A DNA stretch of 64,000 nt from Bacteroidota bacterium (lineage in GTDB: Bacteria > Bacteroidota > Bacteroidia > Chitinophagales > Chitinophagaceae): the NCBI GenBank assembly GCA_018268085.1, contig JAFDXE010000004.1, positions 1 to 64,000 of the forward strand, read 5' to 3'. The stretch's first letter is position 1; the number at the start of each line of letters is the position of its first letter. A program made the position numbers and the translations under genes. Of the stretch, positions 51,534 through 60,189 are shown one piece after another. Below the pieces are notes generated by a model that saw only the letters and a program-made list of their open reading frames with translations, was not told the DNA's origin and did not search any database.

Positions 51534-52184
51534 TTACAAACTTGCCAGGCCGCTTTTGATAGCCTTTACTAAAATATTTTCTTTTACCATTTTCTGAACG
51601 ATCATCTTGCCATATTCATGTGCCATGGCTTCGGTGCTCATTGGGTCAAATGATTTTGTTTGCACTGAATATACAAGACTTTGTGTTTTCATATCGTACA
51701 CATTGCTTTCCCAGAAATAGTAGGTATCCGTAACATAATAACCGGGTTCGGAAATGCGGTTATACATTGCCGTGCGGTATCCCCAGAAATGATTGTAATA
51801 ATAACTATAGGGTGAATAGTGTATTTGCCCGGGAACATATTTCATCTCCTTTTGCTTGTCAAGCAATACAATGGTTATGATGGCTTCAATACCACTTGCT
51901 TTCAGGCTTTGTACGGCTTCAGCTTCCGTCATGCCGTCAAAAGCTTTAGGCCCAAACACCTGTAAGGAAGTAACTGCATTGTACCCAAGGTTCTTCAGAT
52001 CACCTGCGAAATGTGCTTCCATCTGTTCCTGTATTGCCCTGTCTTTATCTGCTATCATTCCCAGCATAAGAATTTTTCCATAAGTGCCCGGAACAGCATC
52101 GGGCGCTTTCCATGAACTCGTGATTTTTGAAGACGAACAGGACATCAGTAATATCACTGCTATAACAAATTGTATTCTTTTCAT
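51534..52184 (-). CDS. Lipoprotein of unknown function
   Basis: 216 residues with lipobox LLMSC near residue 15 (MKRIQFVIAVILLMSCSSSK). The first part (SSWKAPDAVPGTYGKILMLGM) resembles DUF4136-like and other Bacteroidota surface lipoproteins; a Tyr-rich loop (YSPYSYYYNHFWGY) follows. Function unknown. The upstream operator at 52235 has a TACTTTG word ending at 29.5-bp geometry on this strand. Confidence 0.72.
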   Translation of the reverse strand: MKRIQFVIAVILLMSCSSSKITSSWKAPDAVPGTYGKILMLGMIADKDRAIQEQMEAHFAGDLKNLGYNAVTSLQVFGPKAFDGMTEAEAVQSLKASGIEAIITIVLLDKQKEMKYVPGQIHYSPYSYYYNHFWGYRTAMYNRISEPGYYVTDTYYFWESNVYDMKTQSLVYSVQTKSFDPMSTEAMAHEYGKMIVQKMVKENILVKAIKSGLASL

Positions 52185-52203
52185 AACAACTGGTTTAATT
52201 CAA

Positions 52204-52246
52204 CAAAGTACGTAGAGAGCTGAACAGGAATGAATGATTGTAATCA
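52204..52246 (-). promoter_or_regulatory. CRP/FNR-type operator of the lipoprotein gene
   Basis: TGAT-TGTA-ATCA (52235-52246, centre 52240.5). On the minus strand GTACTTTG (plus coordinates 52204-52211) lies at the 29.5-bp position; its TTTG is perfect but the TA is shifted by one base, so the box is weak. Confidence 0.45.
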
Positions 52247-52283
52247 CAGCCCAACAAAATATTCGTCAGTTCAACGGCTTTTC

Positions 52284-53843
52284 TCACTGCCAGTTGAATT
52301 TCTCATATATGTCCTCATAAAACACAACCTGGTTACGATCGTTTGTACCTGCAGGATTGTACCAGACAATAACCGGCATTTTTACTATGGCAGGCACAAT
52401 TACCGGCGATTGATGCAGCAGGCAGCCTTTTTGTTCCAGCGTATCAATAGCGATCGTATTGCCATCCAGCAATCGCCTGCCGAGTTCCATCGGCTTCTCC
52501 ATGCGCATGCAACCATGACTAAAATATCTTTTATTTAAACTGAAAGAGATTTTGGTTGGCGTATCATGAAGGTAAACACCAAAAGGTGAATAGAAATTTA
52601 CCTTTATCAACCCCAGGGCATTATCGCAACCTGTGCTTTGGCGGATAAGGTAAGGAAAATTGCGCCGGTTAATTTTACGCCAGTTAACCGTATGTGGATT
52701 AACAATCCTTCCCGACTTATCCATTAACTGGTAACCACCCTGGTCGAGGTAGGCCGGATTGCGTTTGATAGCCGGCAATAATTCATTCACAGCTATTTTA
52801 TTCGGCACATGCCAGTATGGATACAGGATCACCTGGTCGGCAATACTGCTGAATGTGGGTGTAGGTGTTGACGATTTCCCCACCACCATTCGCATGTGTA
52901 ATACCACGGAATCGTGCAGGTAAACATTCATTTCCGCTGCCGGAATATTTACAACAATCACCTGTTGATCCGCAGGCAGGCAGCGCAGCCAGCGATAATA
53001 ATTAATAGATAATGCCAATTGCTGCGCCCGGTATTGAACAGAACGATTCAATTCTGCAATGAAAGTACTGCGCAACGTAGCATCATCCAGCAAACAAAAC
53101 ATCCGCTGTGCGGCTTTGATGGCAGCTACCAAAGCAGTATCGCTTATATCGGTAGCCGGTTTACTGATTAGTCCGAGTTGATACAGTTTAATCAGCAGGT
53201 TGTGATTTTGTTTCCCTGCTGGTTTTGATTCTGCTTTTACATTTTTAAAATCCGGAGCAGCCAATATCGTTTGCAGCCATTCAAGTTTAGCTATCAATGC
53301 CTGTAAACCCGGGAAACTGCTGTTTAATGAAACTGCCCATTGATTTAATGACTGTGTTTTAACACTTTCTGCAAGTTTAGTTCCGACCGGGTAACAGTGC
53401 GGTGTGTACGAAATGCCATCATAGCCGAGAGCCGGCTTTTTACCATACGCCAGGTCACTGAAAAAATGAATAGCGATATCCGTAACAGCAATGTCGGCAG
53501 CAATGGAATCTTGCAATGTTTGCAATGAACCGGAATTGTTTTTAATGGATAACAGGTAAGCCGGGCGATAATCATTTTTAGTCAATGCCCAGGGTACAGA
53601 CTGATCCACAAGCATAATAAATTGCTGCAAATTAGCCATACGGTTACTGCCTATCCATGCCAGGTTATTGTTCATACCGGCATAAAACTCAGTTACGTCT
53701 GCTTTATTAAATAGTTCTTTCCTGTAGGCATCTATCATTCCTGGTGTAACAGGCCCGCCGCTGTCTATCACAGGTTGTGCAGTAGCCTGTAACGTACAGA
53801 AGATGACCAGGAAACAACAACAAGTTCGAAATAGTGATGGCAT
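52284..53843 (-). CDS. L,D-transpeptidase, YcbB/LdtD type
   Basis: 519 residues from the ATG at 53841-53843, which gives a good signal peptide ending ATAQP; upstream in-frame ATGs (53897) do not. A large scaffold region (to about 320) precedes the YkuD catalytic domain with RYFSHGCMRMEKPMEL (catalytic Cys in SHGC). It makes 3-3 peptidoglycan cross-links or attaches proteins in the periplasm. A degenerate paralog is encoded at 61895-62986. A shared operator lies at 53914. Confidence 0.92.
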   Translation of the reverse strand: MPSLFRTCCCFLVIFCTLQATAQPVIDSGGPVTPGMIDAYRKELFNKADVTEFYAGMNNNLAWIGSNRMANLQQFIMLVDQSVPWALTKNDYRPAYLLSIKNNSGSLQTLQDSIAADIAVTDIAIHFFSDLAYGKKPALGYDGISYTPHCYPVGTKLAESVKTQSLNQWAVSLNSSFPGLQALIAKLEWLQTILAAPDFKNVKAESKPAGKQNHNLLIKLYQLGLISKPATDISDTALVAAIKAAQRMFCLLDDATLRSTFIAELNRSVQYRAQQLALSINYYRWLRCLPADQQVIVVNIPAAEMNVYLHDSVVLHMRMVVGKSSTPTPTFSSIADQVILYPYWHVPNKIAVNELLPAIKRNPAYLDQGGYQLMDKSGRIVNPHTVNWRKINRRNFPYLIRQSTGCDNALGLIKVNFYSPFGVYLHDTPTKISFSLNKRYFSHGCMRMEKPMELGRRLLDGNTIAIDTLEQKGCLLHQSPVIVPAIVKMPVIVWYNPAGTNDRNQVVFYEDIYEKFNWQ

Positions 53844-53861
53844 ACGCTTATATTCAACATA

Positions 53862-53978
53862 TAAAAGTAAAGAGATTAATTTTTTAAAAAGCTCCATTGA
53901 AATAAAATGTATATGACAGGAATCAGTTCGCAGATTGACGGGGCGCATCGGGCAATATCGCTGCTTAACCGTAATTTG
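53862..53978. promoter_or_regulatory. CRP/FNR-type operator between L,D-transpeptidase and the acidic small protein
   Basis: TGAC-AGGA-ATCA (53914-53925, centre 53919.5). Minus strand: TACTTTTA (plus coordinates 53862-53869), one mismatch, one base off the 51.5-bp position. Plus strand: GTAATTTG at 53971-53978 is at 51.5 bp, with TTTG in place but the TA shifted by one. Both boxes are weaker than elsewhere. Confidence 0.45.
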
Positions 53979-53997
53979 AATCAGAAATAAATTTATT

Positions 53998-54189
53998 ATG
54001 CAAGACAAGAAAAACCATCCGCAAACGGGTAAACCAGAGCAACCCAACCCCGATCATTTGTTACCGGAATGGAATGAGGATAGCCCGATGAATGATGAAC
54101 CAGTACCGGATCCCGATTACATTCCTGATGAAGAAGATCCGTACAGTGAAGAAAATTATGAAGCGCCCGAACCCGGCGAAGGACCTTAA
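53998..54189 (+). CDS. Very acidic, proline-rich small protein
   Basis: 63 residues with about one third Asp/Glu and many Pro (DEPVPDPDYIPDEEDPYSEE), no signal or membrane segment; probably disordered. It starts with ATG at 53998 and is 11 bp before the next small gene. It has an operator of the island type upstream. No family recognised. Confidence 0.6.
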   Translation: MQDKKNHPQTGKPEQPNPDHLLPEWNEDSPMNDEPVPDPDYIPDEEDPYSEENYEAPEPGEGP

Positions 54190-54200
54190 TAATCTTGTGT

Positions 54201-54380
54201 ATGAAAATAAATAAAGAATGGCATCTTGCGCATCGGATGCCTGCAAATGCAACAGATGATCAACGCATCGAATGGCATGTAGAACATTTAAAACATTGTC
54301 ATTGCCGAACCGATCTTCCTGTTAAGCTAAAAGCCTTAATGAAAAAGAAAGGAATAGATGTAAAGAAACTGTTACAGTAA
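54201..54380 (+). CDS. Small His/Cys protein, possibly metal-binding
   Basis: 59 residues from the ATG at 54201 (MKINKEWHLAHRMP). The pattern IEWHVEHLKHCHCR clusters three His and two Cys and recalls small conserved Bacteroidota proteins of the form WHxxHxxHCxCR (recalled, not searched). Function unknown. It lies 11 bp after the acidic small protein gene and converges on the Na/Pi-type transporter gene. Confidence 0.65.
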   Translation: MKINKEWHLAHRMPANATDDQRIEWHVEHLKHCHCRTDLPVKLKALMKKKGIDVKKLLQ

Positions 54381-54427
54381 TTCACCTGTTTATACTACCG
54401 GGGATAAATACATTCAACAGTTGGCAA

Positions 54428-56068
54428 TTAAATACCATCCGCCCCGTCAAGTTTAAGATACGCCAGTGAACGCAGTAATGCCTTTTGAGATGAAAACAAT
54501 TCCTGGTAAACATTCAACAAAGTAGAAGCTTCAATATTCTCTATTTCATTTGCAGCAATAGCATTTTCGGTTTCTTTTTTCCGTTCGCCGTATCGCTGAA
54601 GCGAAATGGTTCTTAATTGCAATACAGACTTTTCAATAGAAGATTTATCCTTCATGGCCAGCAGTTCATTAAAGGATTGAAGGAACAATTGCCAGTCGCC
54701 CCGTATCACTTCTTCCTGTGCATACAGGAAATTGTTTGCTGATGTACGGAACAACTGCAGGTCGTGCCGGATATCATGCACCAGTTTTGCTGCAAGTATC
54801 GATTGCCTTATGGAAGCAAAATAATTCTCCACTGCAATAACCAGGTGCCTGTGTGTATTCTTCTTAATGAAGTCGATAAAATATTTCAGGTAATTGCCCT
54901 CTTCTTCTTTCATGGTATTATATTCATCATCGGTTGTGCCATGAACCCGTACAAAAGACCGGATGGCCGGAACAATTCCTTTTTTTCTTGCCGCTACAGG
55001 TGAATCGAAAATTTTATTGTGAAAATTAATGGAGCGTTGCAGAATGCCGGATGCAGCATCCCTGATGGCATTGATAAATTCTTTTCCTACAGGCGACAAA
55101 ACCGTTTCTCCATTTTGCGCCTCTCTTTTTGTAAAATAACGAATCAGCCACTGGGAGAAAGGGCGGATAAAAGGAATAAACAATACAATAGCCAACAGGT
55201 TGATAAATGATTGAAAGAAAGCCAATCCGATAAACACGTTGCGTTCACCAACTACTTGCTGAATCATCCAACTGATAGGATACAATAATATATAAGCAAC
55301 AATGGCAGTGAAAATATTAAACCCGAAATCGGCCCATGCCAGCATTTTACCGGCGGGTTTACTCTTAATACTACTGAACAGGAATTTAATGGTGGTTCCT
55401 ACTTCCGAACCAATGATGATACAGGCTGCTGCAGGGAAATCGATCACATTTGCGGCAAGTGCTGTAAGCGCAATAGCCATAGTAGCCGAACTCGATTGTA
55501 TCAGCACCGTTAGTAAAAAACCTGCGCCTACCACAACCAGGTGATTGTATTGTACCCATGCTTTGGGATCAAATACTTTAACCAGTTGTTCAGTGCCTTC
55601 TTTCATATAACTGAAACCGAATAATAAAATGGCAATGGAAAAAAGAAATGCAAGCGTATTGTACAGTGATTTACGGTTTGAAAAAAAATACATACCAATG
55701 GCACATACGGCAATAACCGGCAAGGCATACAATTGTAAATTGAAGGTAAAACCAAGTGAGGCCAATAGCCAGCTATCGATGGTTGTGCCGAGGTTTGCAC
55801 CAATTAAAATACCAAAGGCATTCTGAAAACTAATGATACCGGCATCCACAAATGAAATCAGCATCAGCACTACAACAGAACTGCTTTCAATGATGCCCGT
55901 AATAACAGCACCCCCGGTAACAGACGTAAATAAATTATTGGTTTTGTTTTTCAGGAAAAGTTTGGAACGCCGGCCTACCATTTTATGCGTAATCCCATTC
56001 ATTAATGAAATGCCATAGAGGAAAAGTCCCAGCCCTGCAAGAAATTTCCATGTATCAATTGCTGTCAA
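54428..56068 (-). CDS. Na/Pi-cotransporter family protein with PhoU-like tail
   Basis: 546 residues. The N-terminal 340 residues hold two inverted NptA repeats (FLYGISLMNGITHKM; TGIIESSSVVVLMLISFVDAG; VLIQSSSATMAIALTALA), with the QSSS motif of the family. The C-terminal 200 residues are helical and PhoU-like. It probably takes up phosphate with Na+. The minus-strand promoter is an exact TAGTTTTG box 51.5 bp from the operator at 56156. Confidence 0.9.
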   Translation of the reverse strand: MTAIDTWKFLAGLGLFLYGISLMNGITHKMVGRRSKLFLKNKTNNLFTSVTGGAVITGIIESSSVVVLMLISFVDAGIISFQNAFGILIGANLGTTIDSWLLASLGFTFNLQLYALPVIAVCAIGMYFFSNRKSLYNTLAFLFSIAILLFGFSYMKEGTEQLVKVFDPKAWVQYNHLVVVGAGFLLTVLIQSSSATMAIALTALAANVIDFPAAACIIIGSEVGTTIKFLFSSIKSKPAGKMLAWADFGFNIFTAIVAYILLYPISWMIQQVVGERNVFIGLAFFQSFINLLAIVLFIPFIRPFSQWLIRYFTKREAQNGETVLSPVGKEFINAIRDAASGILQRSINFHNKIFDSPVAARKKGIVPAIRSFVRVHGTTDDEYNTMKEEEGNYLKYFIDFIKKNTHRHLVIAVENYFASIRQSILAAKLVHDIRHDLQLFRTSANNFLYAQEEVIRGDWQLFLQSFNELLAMKDKSSIEKSVLQLRTISLQRYGERKKETENAIAANEIENIEASTLLNVYQELFSSQKALLRSLAYLKLDGADGI

Positions 56069-56102
56069 TGTGTAAACGATTTATATAATCCGTAAAAATC
56101 TT

Positions 56103-56220
56103 CAAAACTAAATGTATGATAAAATTTATTAGATGAATAGCGTATGATTGCTGAATGATAAAGATCATACAACAGGTTATCCGCTGTCAGTATCTTAAAA
56201 ACAATCTGCAGGTATTTTTG
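56103..56220. promoter_or_regulatory. Single CRP/FNR-type operator with perfect -7 boxes on both strands
   Basis: ATGATAAAGATCAT (core TGAT-AAAG-ATCA, 56156-56167, centre 56161.5). Minus strand: TAGTTTTG (plus coordinates 56103-56110). Plus strand: TATTTTTG (56213-56220). Both are exact TAnnTTTG boxes and both start exactly 51.5 bp from the centre, so one symmetric site can serve the Na/Pi transporter gene and the 56257 operon equally. Confidence 0.75.
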
Positions 56221-56256
56221 ACACAGTATTATTTATCCTGTTATTAAACTCTCGTT

Positions 56257-56670
56257 ATGCGTATCAAAGTAAACGGCAAAAAGAAAACCTCAGAGATTAA
56301 GGATGCATTTAATGAAGCATTCCCATTCCTGAAAATTGAATTTGTAGACAAACCGCACAGGCCGGGAGAAGGCACATCACTGAATCATATCCTGTCGGGC
56401 AATATTGCAGTACATACCATTAATCCCGACGTGCCTGATGATCACATCACCATCAATCCCGAACAAACCGTTGCTTCACTGGAACATCACTTCTCTTCAC
56501 ATTTCGGTTTGCCCATACAGGTATTCAGGAAGCAACATGATATCTGGATTGAAACAACCCGTACAGATAGAATGTCGTTACAGGAACAAAACGAATTAGG
56601 CAGGCAAAACAGTACTCTGCCCGAACACCTTGAACCGGGTGATCGCTATCTCGAAGACGGGCAATATTAA
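56257..56670 (+). CDS. Uncharacterised protein, paralog of the product at 39326
   Basis: 137 residues. The first strands (MRIKVNGKKKTSEIKDAFNEAF) and the C-terminal block (LPIQVFRKQHDIWIETTRTD, then MSLQEQNELGRQNS) match the 123-aa protein at 39326-39697; it has about 15 extra C-terminal residues. Soluble, no catalytic motif recognised. First gene of an operon with a PNPOx-like protein, a membrane protein and D-lactate dehydrogenase. Confidence 0.75.
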   Translation: MRIKVNGKKKTSEIKDAFNEAFPFLKIEFVDKPHRPGEGTSLNHILSGNIAVHTINPDVPDDHITINPEQTVASLEHHFSSHFGLPIQVFRKQHDIWIETTRTDRMSLQEQNELGRQNSTLPEHLEPGDRYLEDGQY

Positions 56671-56691
56671 TCAACCATTCAAATCAACAAT

Positions 56692-57141
56692 ATGTTAGGA
56701 GAATTAAATGAAACACAGATCAACAATTTACTGGTTAGTCATGCCATTGGGCGTATAGGCTTTACCGATAGTAAACAACCGTACATCGTTCCGGTTACTT
56801 ATGCATTTGATGGAAAATCCATCATTGGTCAAATGCGGCCGGGCATGAAGCTGGATGTCATGCGAAAAAATCCGAAAGTATGTTTCCAGGTGGATATGAT
56901 CCTGAACATGGCCAACTGGCAAAGCGTTTTAATAAAAGGCGATTTCAAAGAGTTGAAAGGAAAAGCGGCTGACGATGCCCGCAAATTATTGTTCGACCGG
57001 GTGATGCCGCTTACAACCAGTTCTACGGTACATGCGCACGAACATAAAACAGAATCTACCATTAACGATAGCAACAGGATTAAACCGATCATGTACCAGA
57101 TAAAAATCAAAGAGAAAACAGGCAGGTTCGAAAAACAATAA
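56692..57141 (+). CDS. Pyridoxamine 5'-phosphate oxidase-like flavin protein
   Basis: 149 residues starting MLGELNETQINNLLVSHAIGRIGF, then YIVPVTYAFDGKSIIGQM, the split-barrel FMN-binding pattern of the PNPOx-like/nitroimidazole-resistance group. It is probably an FMN- or haem-binding reductase of unknown substrate, not a true PdxH. It lies 21 bp after the preceding gene. Confidence 0.82.
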   Translation: MLGELNETQINNLLVSHAIGRIGFTDSKQPYIVPVTYAFDGKSIIGQMRPGMKLDVMRKNPKVCFQVDMILNMANWQSVLIKGDFKELKGKAADDARKLLFDRVMPLTTSSTVHAHEHKTESTINDSNRIKPIMYQIKIKEKTGRFEKQ

Positions 57142-57165
57142 TGCTCAGCATTTTAATTGAATCCC

Positions 57166-57639
57166 ATGTCAGGCACAGAAGCCATCATAGCAAGTATTGC
57201 ATCAAATATAATAGCCCTATTCCTTTTGTTGCTTGCATGGAAGAAAAAAAATGCAGCCAGGATCTGTTTCGCCCTGTTGTTTGTATGGGCATCGGTTATA
57301 AACTGGCGCACCGCTCATAATAGTCCCGGAGAATACCTGAATTATTCATCGTATGCCGTTGGCTTTTACAAAACCATTATCAATGATTATTTCAGCAAGC
57401 ACATAACCGGCTACGTAAGCATAATTGCCGTTGCACAATTGATAATGGGATTGGGATTCCTGGCCAGGGGAATAATTGTAAAAGCATCCTGCCTGGCGGG
57501 CATCGTATTTTTTATTTGCATAGCGCCACTCGGATTAGGCGCCGCATTTCCATTCAGCATCACCGCCGCTGTTGCGTTAATTTTATTATACCGTTATAAC
57601 TTTGAGTACGATATTTTTAAAAACAAATGGTTTGTATAA
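57166..57639 (+). CDS. Integral membrane protein, unknown
   Basis: 157 residues from the ATG at 57166. Four or five hydrophobic segments (for example IIASIASNIIALFLLLLAW and YVSIIAVAQLIMGLGFLARG). The layout is DoxX-like, but no motif fixes this. It lies 24 bp after the PNPOx-like gene and 11 bp before the dehydrogenase gene, so it is part of the operon. Confidence 0.7.
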   Translation: MSGTEAIIASIASNIIALFLLLLAWKKKNAARICFALLFVWASVINWRTAHNSPGEYLNYSSYAVGFYKTIINDYFSKHITGYVSIIAVAQLIMGLGFLARGIIVKASCLAGIVFFICIAPLGLGAAFPFSITAAVALILLYRYNFEYDIFKNKWFV

Positions 57640-57650
57640 ATAACTGAACA

Positions 57651-58646
57651 ATGAACCGTATTGCCGTTTATAGTATTCATGCATTTGAAAAAGAATTTTT
57701 ATTGAATGCCAATAATAGCCAGTTCGAACTATTGTTAATAGAGGAAGGGCTTTCCGTTAATACTGTTGCGTTAAGTAAAGGATGTGCAGGGGTTGCATTG
57801 TTTACTTCAGATGATGCATCTGCGCCGGTAATTGAATTGCTGGCTAAAGAAGGCATCCGGTTCATCGTAACCCGTTCAACAGGATACGATCATATTGATA
57901 TTAATGTTGCCGCACAAAAAAACATTCCTGTTGCCTATGTTCCGGGCTATTCTCCCAATGCCATTGCCGAACATAGCATTGCATTGATGCTTGCATTAAG
58001 CCGGCATTTGATTCAATCCGATAAAAAAGTAAAGCAATACAATTTCACTATTGATGACCTTGTGGGAACTAACCTGCAGGGGAAAACAGTTGGCATCATC
58101 GGCACCGGACAAATTGGTGCTGTGATGTGCAAAATCCTGGACGGATTCGGATGTAATATTCTTGCTTACGACATCGAACAAAACGGAAGTCTTCGGTACA
58201 ACTACAATGTTAAGTATTGCAGCCTTGAAGACATTTTCCGGTTATCGGATATCATTTCCTTACATGCGCCGTTAAATCATTCTACTAAACACCTGTTGAA
58301 TGAACATAGTTTTTCGATAATGAAAAAGAATATAATGCTGATCAATACAGCCCGTGGCGGATTAATTGATACAAAAGCATTACTGGATGCGCTTAACAAC
58401 GGTACGGTAGGTTATTTCGGGGGCGATGTATATGAAAATGAAAAAGGTATTTTCTTTCACAATTATTCAAGTGAGGGCATTAGCGATCCGATCTTGCTGG
58501 CGCTTATCAATCACCGGAATGTTTTACTCACATCCCATCATGCATTTCTCACCAGGGAAGCGCTTCAAAGTATTGCGGAAACTACTATTGGTAACATTCA
58601 TTGCTTTGTTTCCGGCCAGTCAAATCCCAATCAACTGAAGCCATAG
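57651..58646 (+). CDS. ldhA: D-lactate dehydrogenase-type 2-hydroxyacid dehydrogenase
   Basis: 331 residues. NAD-binding GIIGTGQIGAVMCKIL, substrate Arg in INTARGGLIDTKAL, Glu in the GDVYENE stretch and catalytic His in TSHHAFLT; STGYDHIDINVA near 100 is typical of fermentative LdhA. It reduces pyruvate to D-lactate to regenerate NAD+ when respiration is limited. Its place at the end of an FNR-type operon fits an oxygen-limited role; that link is inference. Confidence 0.9.
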   Translation: MNRIAVYSIHAFEKEFLLNANNSQFELLLIEEGLSVNTVALSKGCAGVALFTSDDASAPVIELLAKEGIRFIVTRSTGYDHIDINVAAQKNIPVAYVPGYSPNAIAEHSIALMLALSRHLIQSDKKVKQYNFTIDDLVGTNLQGKTVGIIGTGQIGAVMCKILDGFGCNILAYDIEQNGSLRYNYNVKYCSLEDIFRLSDIISLHAPLNHSTKHLLNEHSFSIMKKNIMLINTARGGLIDTKALLDALNNGTVGYFGGDVYENEKGIFFHNYSSEGISDPILLALINHRNVLLTSHHAFLTREALQSIAETTIGNIHCFVSGQSNPNQLKP

Positions 58647-58654
58647 TGTATCGC

Positions 58655-58719
58655 TGACAATAATCATTCAGCCCGGTAATTTCCGTCATACAAACAGCCA
58701 CTACTCCCCATTAGATTTG
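58655..58719 (+). promoter_or_regulatory. CRP/FNR-type operator and exact -7 box of the third USP
   Basis: TGAC-AATA-ATCA (58655-58666, centre 58660.5) and an exact TAGATTTG -7 box at 58712-58719, 51.5 bp from the centre and 11 bp before the ATG at 58731. Confidence 0.7.
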
Positions 58720-58730
58720 AAAAAAAATGT

Positions 58731-59573
58731 ATGGAAAAAATCCTGCTGGCAATTGATGCAAAGGATCCGAATGTGCATGCATTGGACTTCGCCTGTTATA
58801 TTGGCCGTGTAACAAAATCAGCCGTTACCGGTGTATTTCTTGAAAACCTGCTTACAGAAGAAAAACTGGTGTTTACAGAAGAAGCCGGCGTGCCTGTTGC
58901 CAACTGGGAACCCAACACAAAAGCCATTGCTCCCCTGAAAGAAAAAACCAGTCAGGTGAAGGATTGCATCGAATGGTTCAAACAGGGTTGCGTGGCCAGG
59001 GATGTGCGGTATAAACTTCATCGCGATCGTGGCATGCCTGCAGAAGAAATGATTGCTGAAAGCAGGTATGCAGATATGATCATCATTGATCCTGCAACTT
59101 CCTTCAGGAAAACAGTTGAAAGCATTCCTACTGAATTTACTCGGGAGATCTTAAAAAATACGGAATGCCCGGTAATCATTGCACCCGAAAATTTTGAAGG
59201 CATTGATGAAGTTATTTTCAGTTATAATAAAAGTGAATCCTGCTTATTTGCCATGAAACAATTTACTTACCTGTTTCCCGACCTGGGCAATAAAAAAGTA
59301 AAAGTTATAACGTTTAACAGGAGTGGTACCTGGGAAGATCATGATAAATATATTTTTACCGAATGGTTGAACAATCATTACGCCGATATTGAATTTTTAG
59401 CGGTGAAAGATGAAATTTCACACGGCATGGCCGAATTCCTGCATAATAAAAAAAATGCTATACTTGTAATGGGATCTTATGGACGAACAACATTGTCGCT
59501 CTTATTTGAAAAAAGCCAGTCTGATAAACTCATGAGAATCCTGAACAACGCAATTTTTATTTCGCACTTATAA
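58731..59573 (+). CDS. Universal stress protein, divergent tandem UspA
   Basis: 280 residues starting MEKILLAIDAKDPNVHALDF. The second half has VMGSYGRTTLSLLFEKSQSD, where the last Gly of G-2x-G-9x-G is replaced by Lys, and the first half has no such motif, so nucleotide binding is uncertain. It differs clearly from the other three USPs. It leads the USP-DUF1003-USP group and ends 9 bp before the next gene. Confidence 0.88.
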   Translation: MEKILLAIDAKDPNVHALDFACYIGRVTKSAVTGVFLENLLTEEKLVFTEEAGVPVANWEPNTKAIAPLKEKTSQVKDCIEWFKQGCVARDVRYKLHRDRGMPAEEMIAESRYADMIIIDPATSFRKTVESIPTEFTREILKNTECPVIIAPENFEGIDEVIFSYNKSESCLFAMKQFTYLFPDLGNKKVKVITFNRSGTWEDHDKYIFTEWLNNHYADIEFLAVKDEISHGMAEFLHNKKNAILVMGSYGRTTLSLLFEKSQSDKLMRILNNAIFISHL

Positions 59574-59582
59574 ACCTTTCCT

Positions 59583-60128
59583 GTGAGTATTTCAAAACTT
59601 GAACAACTTTTCAATATAGAGAATGAACAGTTATCCAAGCTTACCAATATTGTACATACGGCTATCGAAGAAGAGAAACTGCTGTCTGAAAAATTATTGG
59701 AGTTCGAAGACAGTCACCCTTCCTTTGTAAGCCGGCTGGCCGATAATGTTGCCGCTTTTGGCGGAAGCTGGAAATTCATACTTGCATTTGCAGTATTTAT
59801 GATCGCCTGGATCGTGATGAACCTGTACCTGATCAGCAAACCTTTTGATCCATACCCATTCATCCTGCTCAACCTCCTGTTGTCTACCATTGCTGCGTTA
59901 CAGGCACCTGTAATTATGATGAGCCAGAACAGGAAAGAAGAAAAAGACAGGCAAAGGGCAATTAATGATTATATGATCAATTTAAAATCCGAAATTGAAG
60001 TACGTAACCTACATGAAAAAATAGATCTGTTGATGACCGAACAAATGAAAACCCTTTTTGAAATACAAAAAACACAAATCGCATTAATGGAAGAGATTAA
60101 GAGTGTTGTAAAAGCTGAAAAGAAGTAG
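59583..60128 (+). CDS. DUF1003 membrane protein
   Basis: 181 residues from a GTG at 59583 (no ATG nearby). A helical N-terminus (EEEKLLSEKLLEFEDSHP), then LADNVAAFGGSWKFILAFAVFMIAWIV-type helix, PYPFILLNLLLSTIAALQAPVIMMSQNR and a coiled-coil tail: the standard DUF1003 layout, with the conserved N..LS..AA.QAP..M.SQNR motif. Function unknown; often found with stress and Mg transport genes. Confidence 0.9.
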   Translation: MSISKLEQLFNIENEQLSKLTNIVHTAIEEEKLLSEKLLEFEDSHPSFVSRLADNVAAFGGSWKFILAFAVFMIAWIVMNLYLISKPFDPYPFILLNLLLSTIAALQAPVIMMSQNRKEEKDRQRAINDYMINLKSEIEVRNLHEKIDLLMTEQMKTLFEIQKTQIALMEEIKSVVKAEKK

Positions 60129-60189
60129 TTGGCAAACTCCTGTTGCGAACAAAATAAAATAATTAAATCATTCATTCAACTTCAATCAA

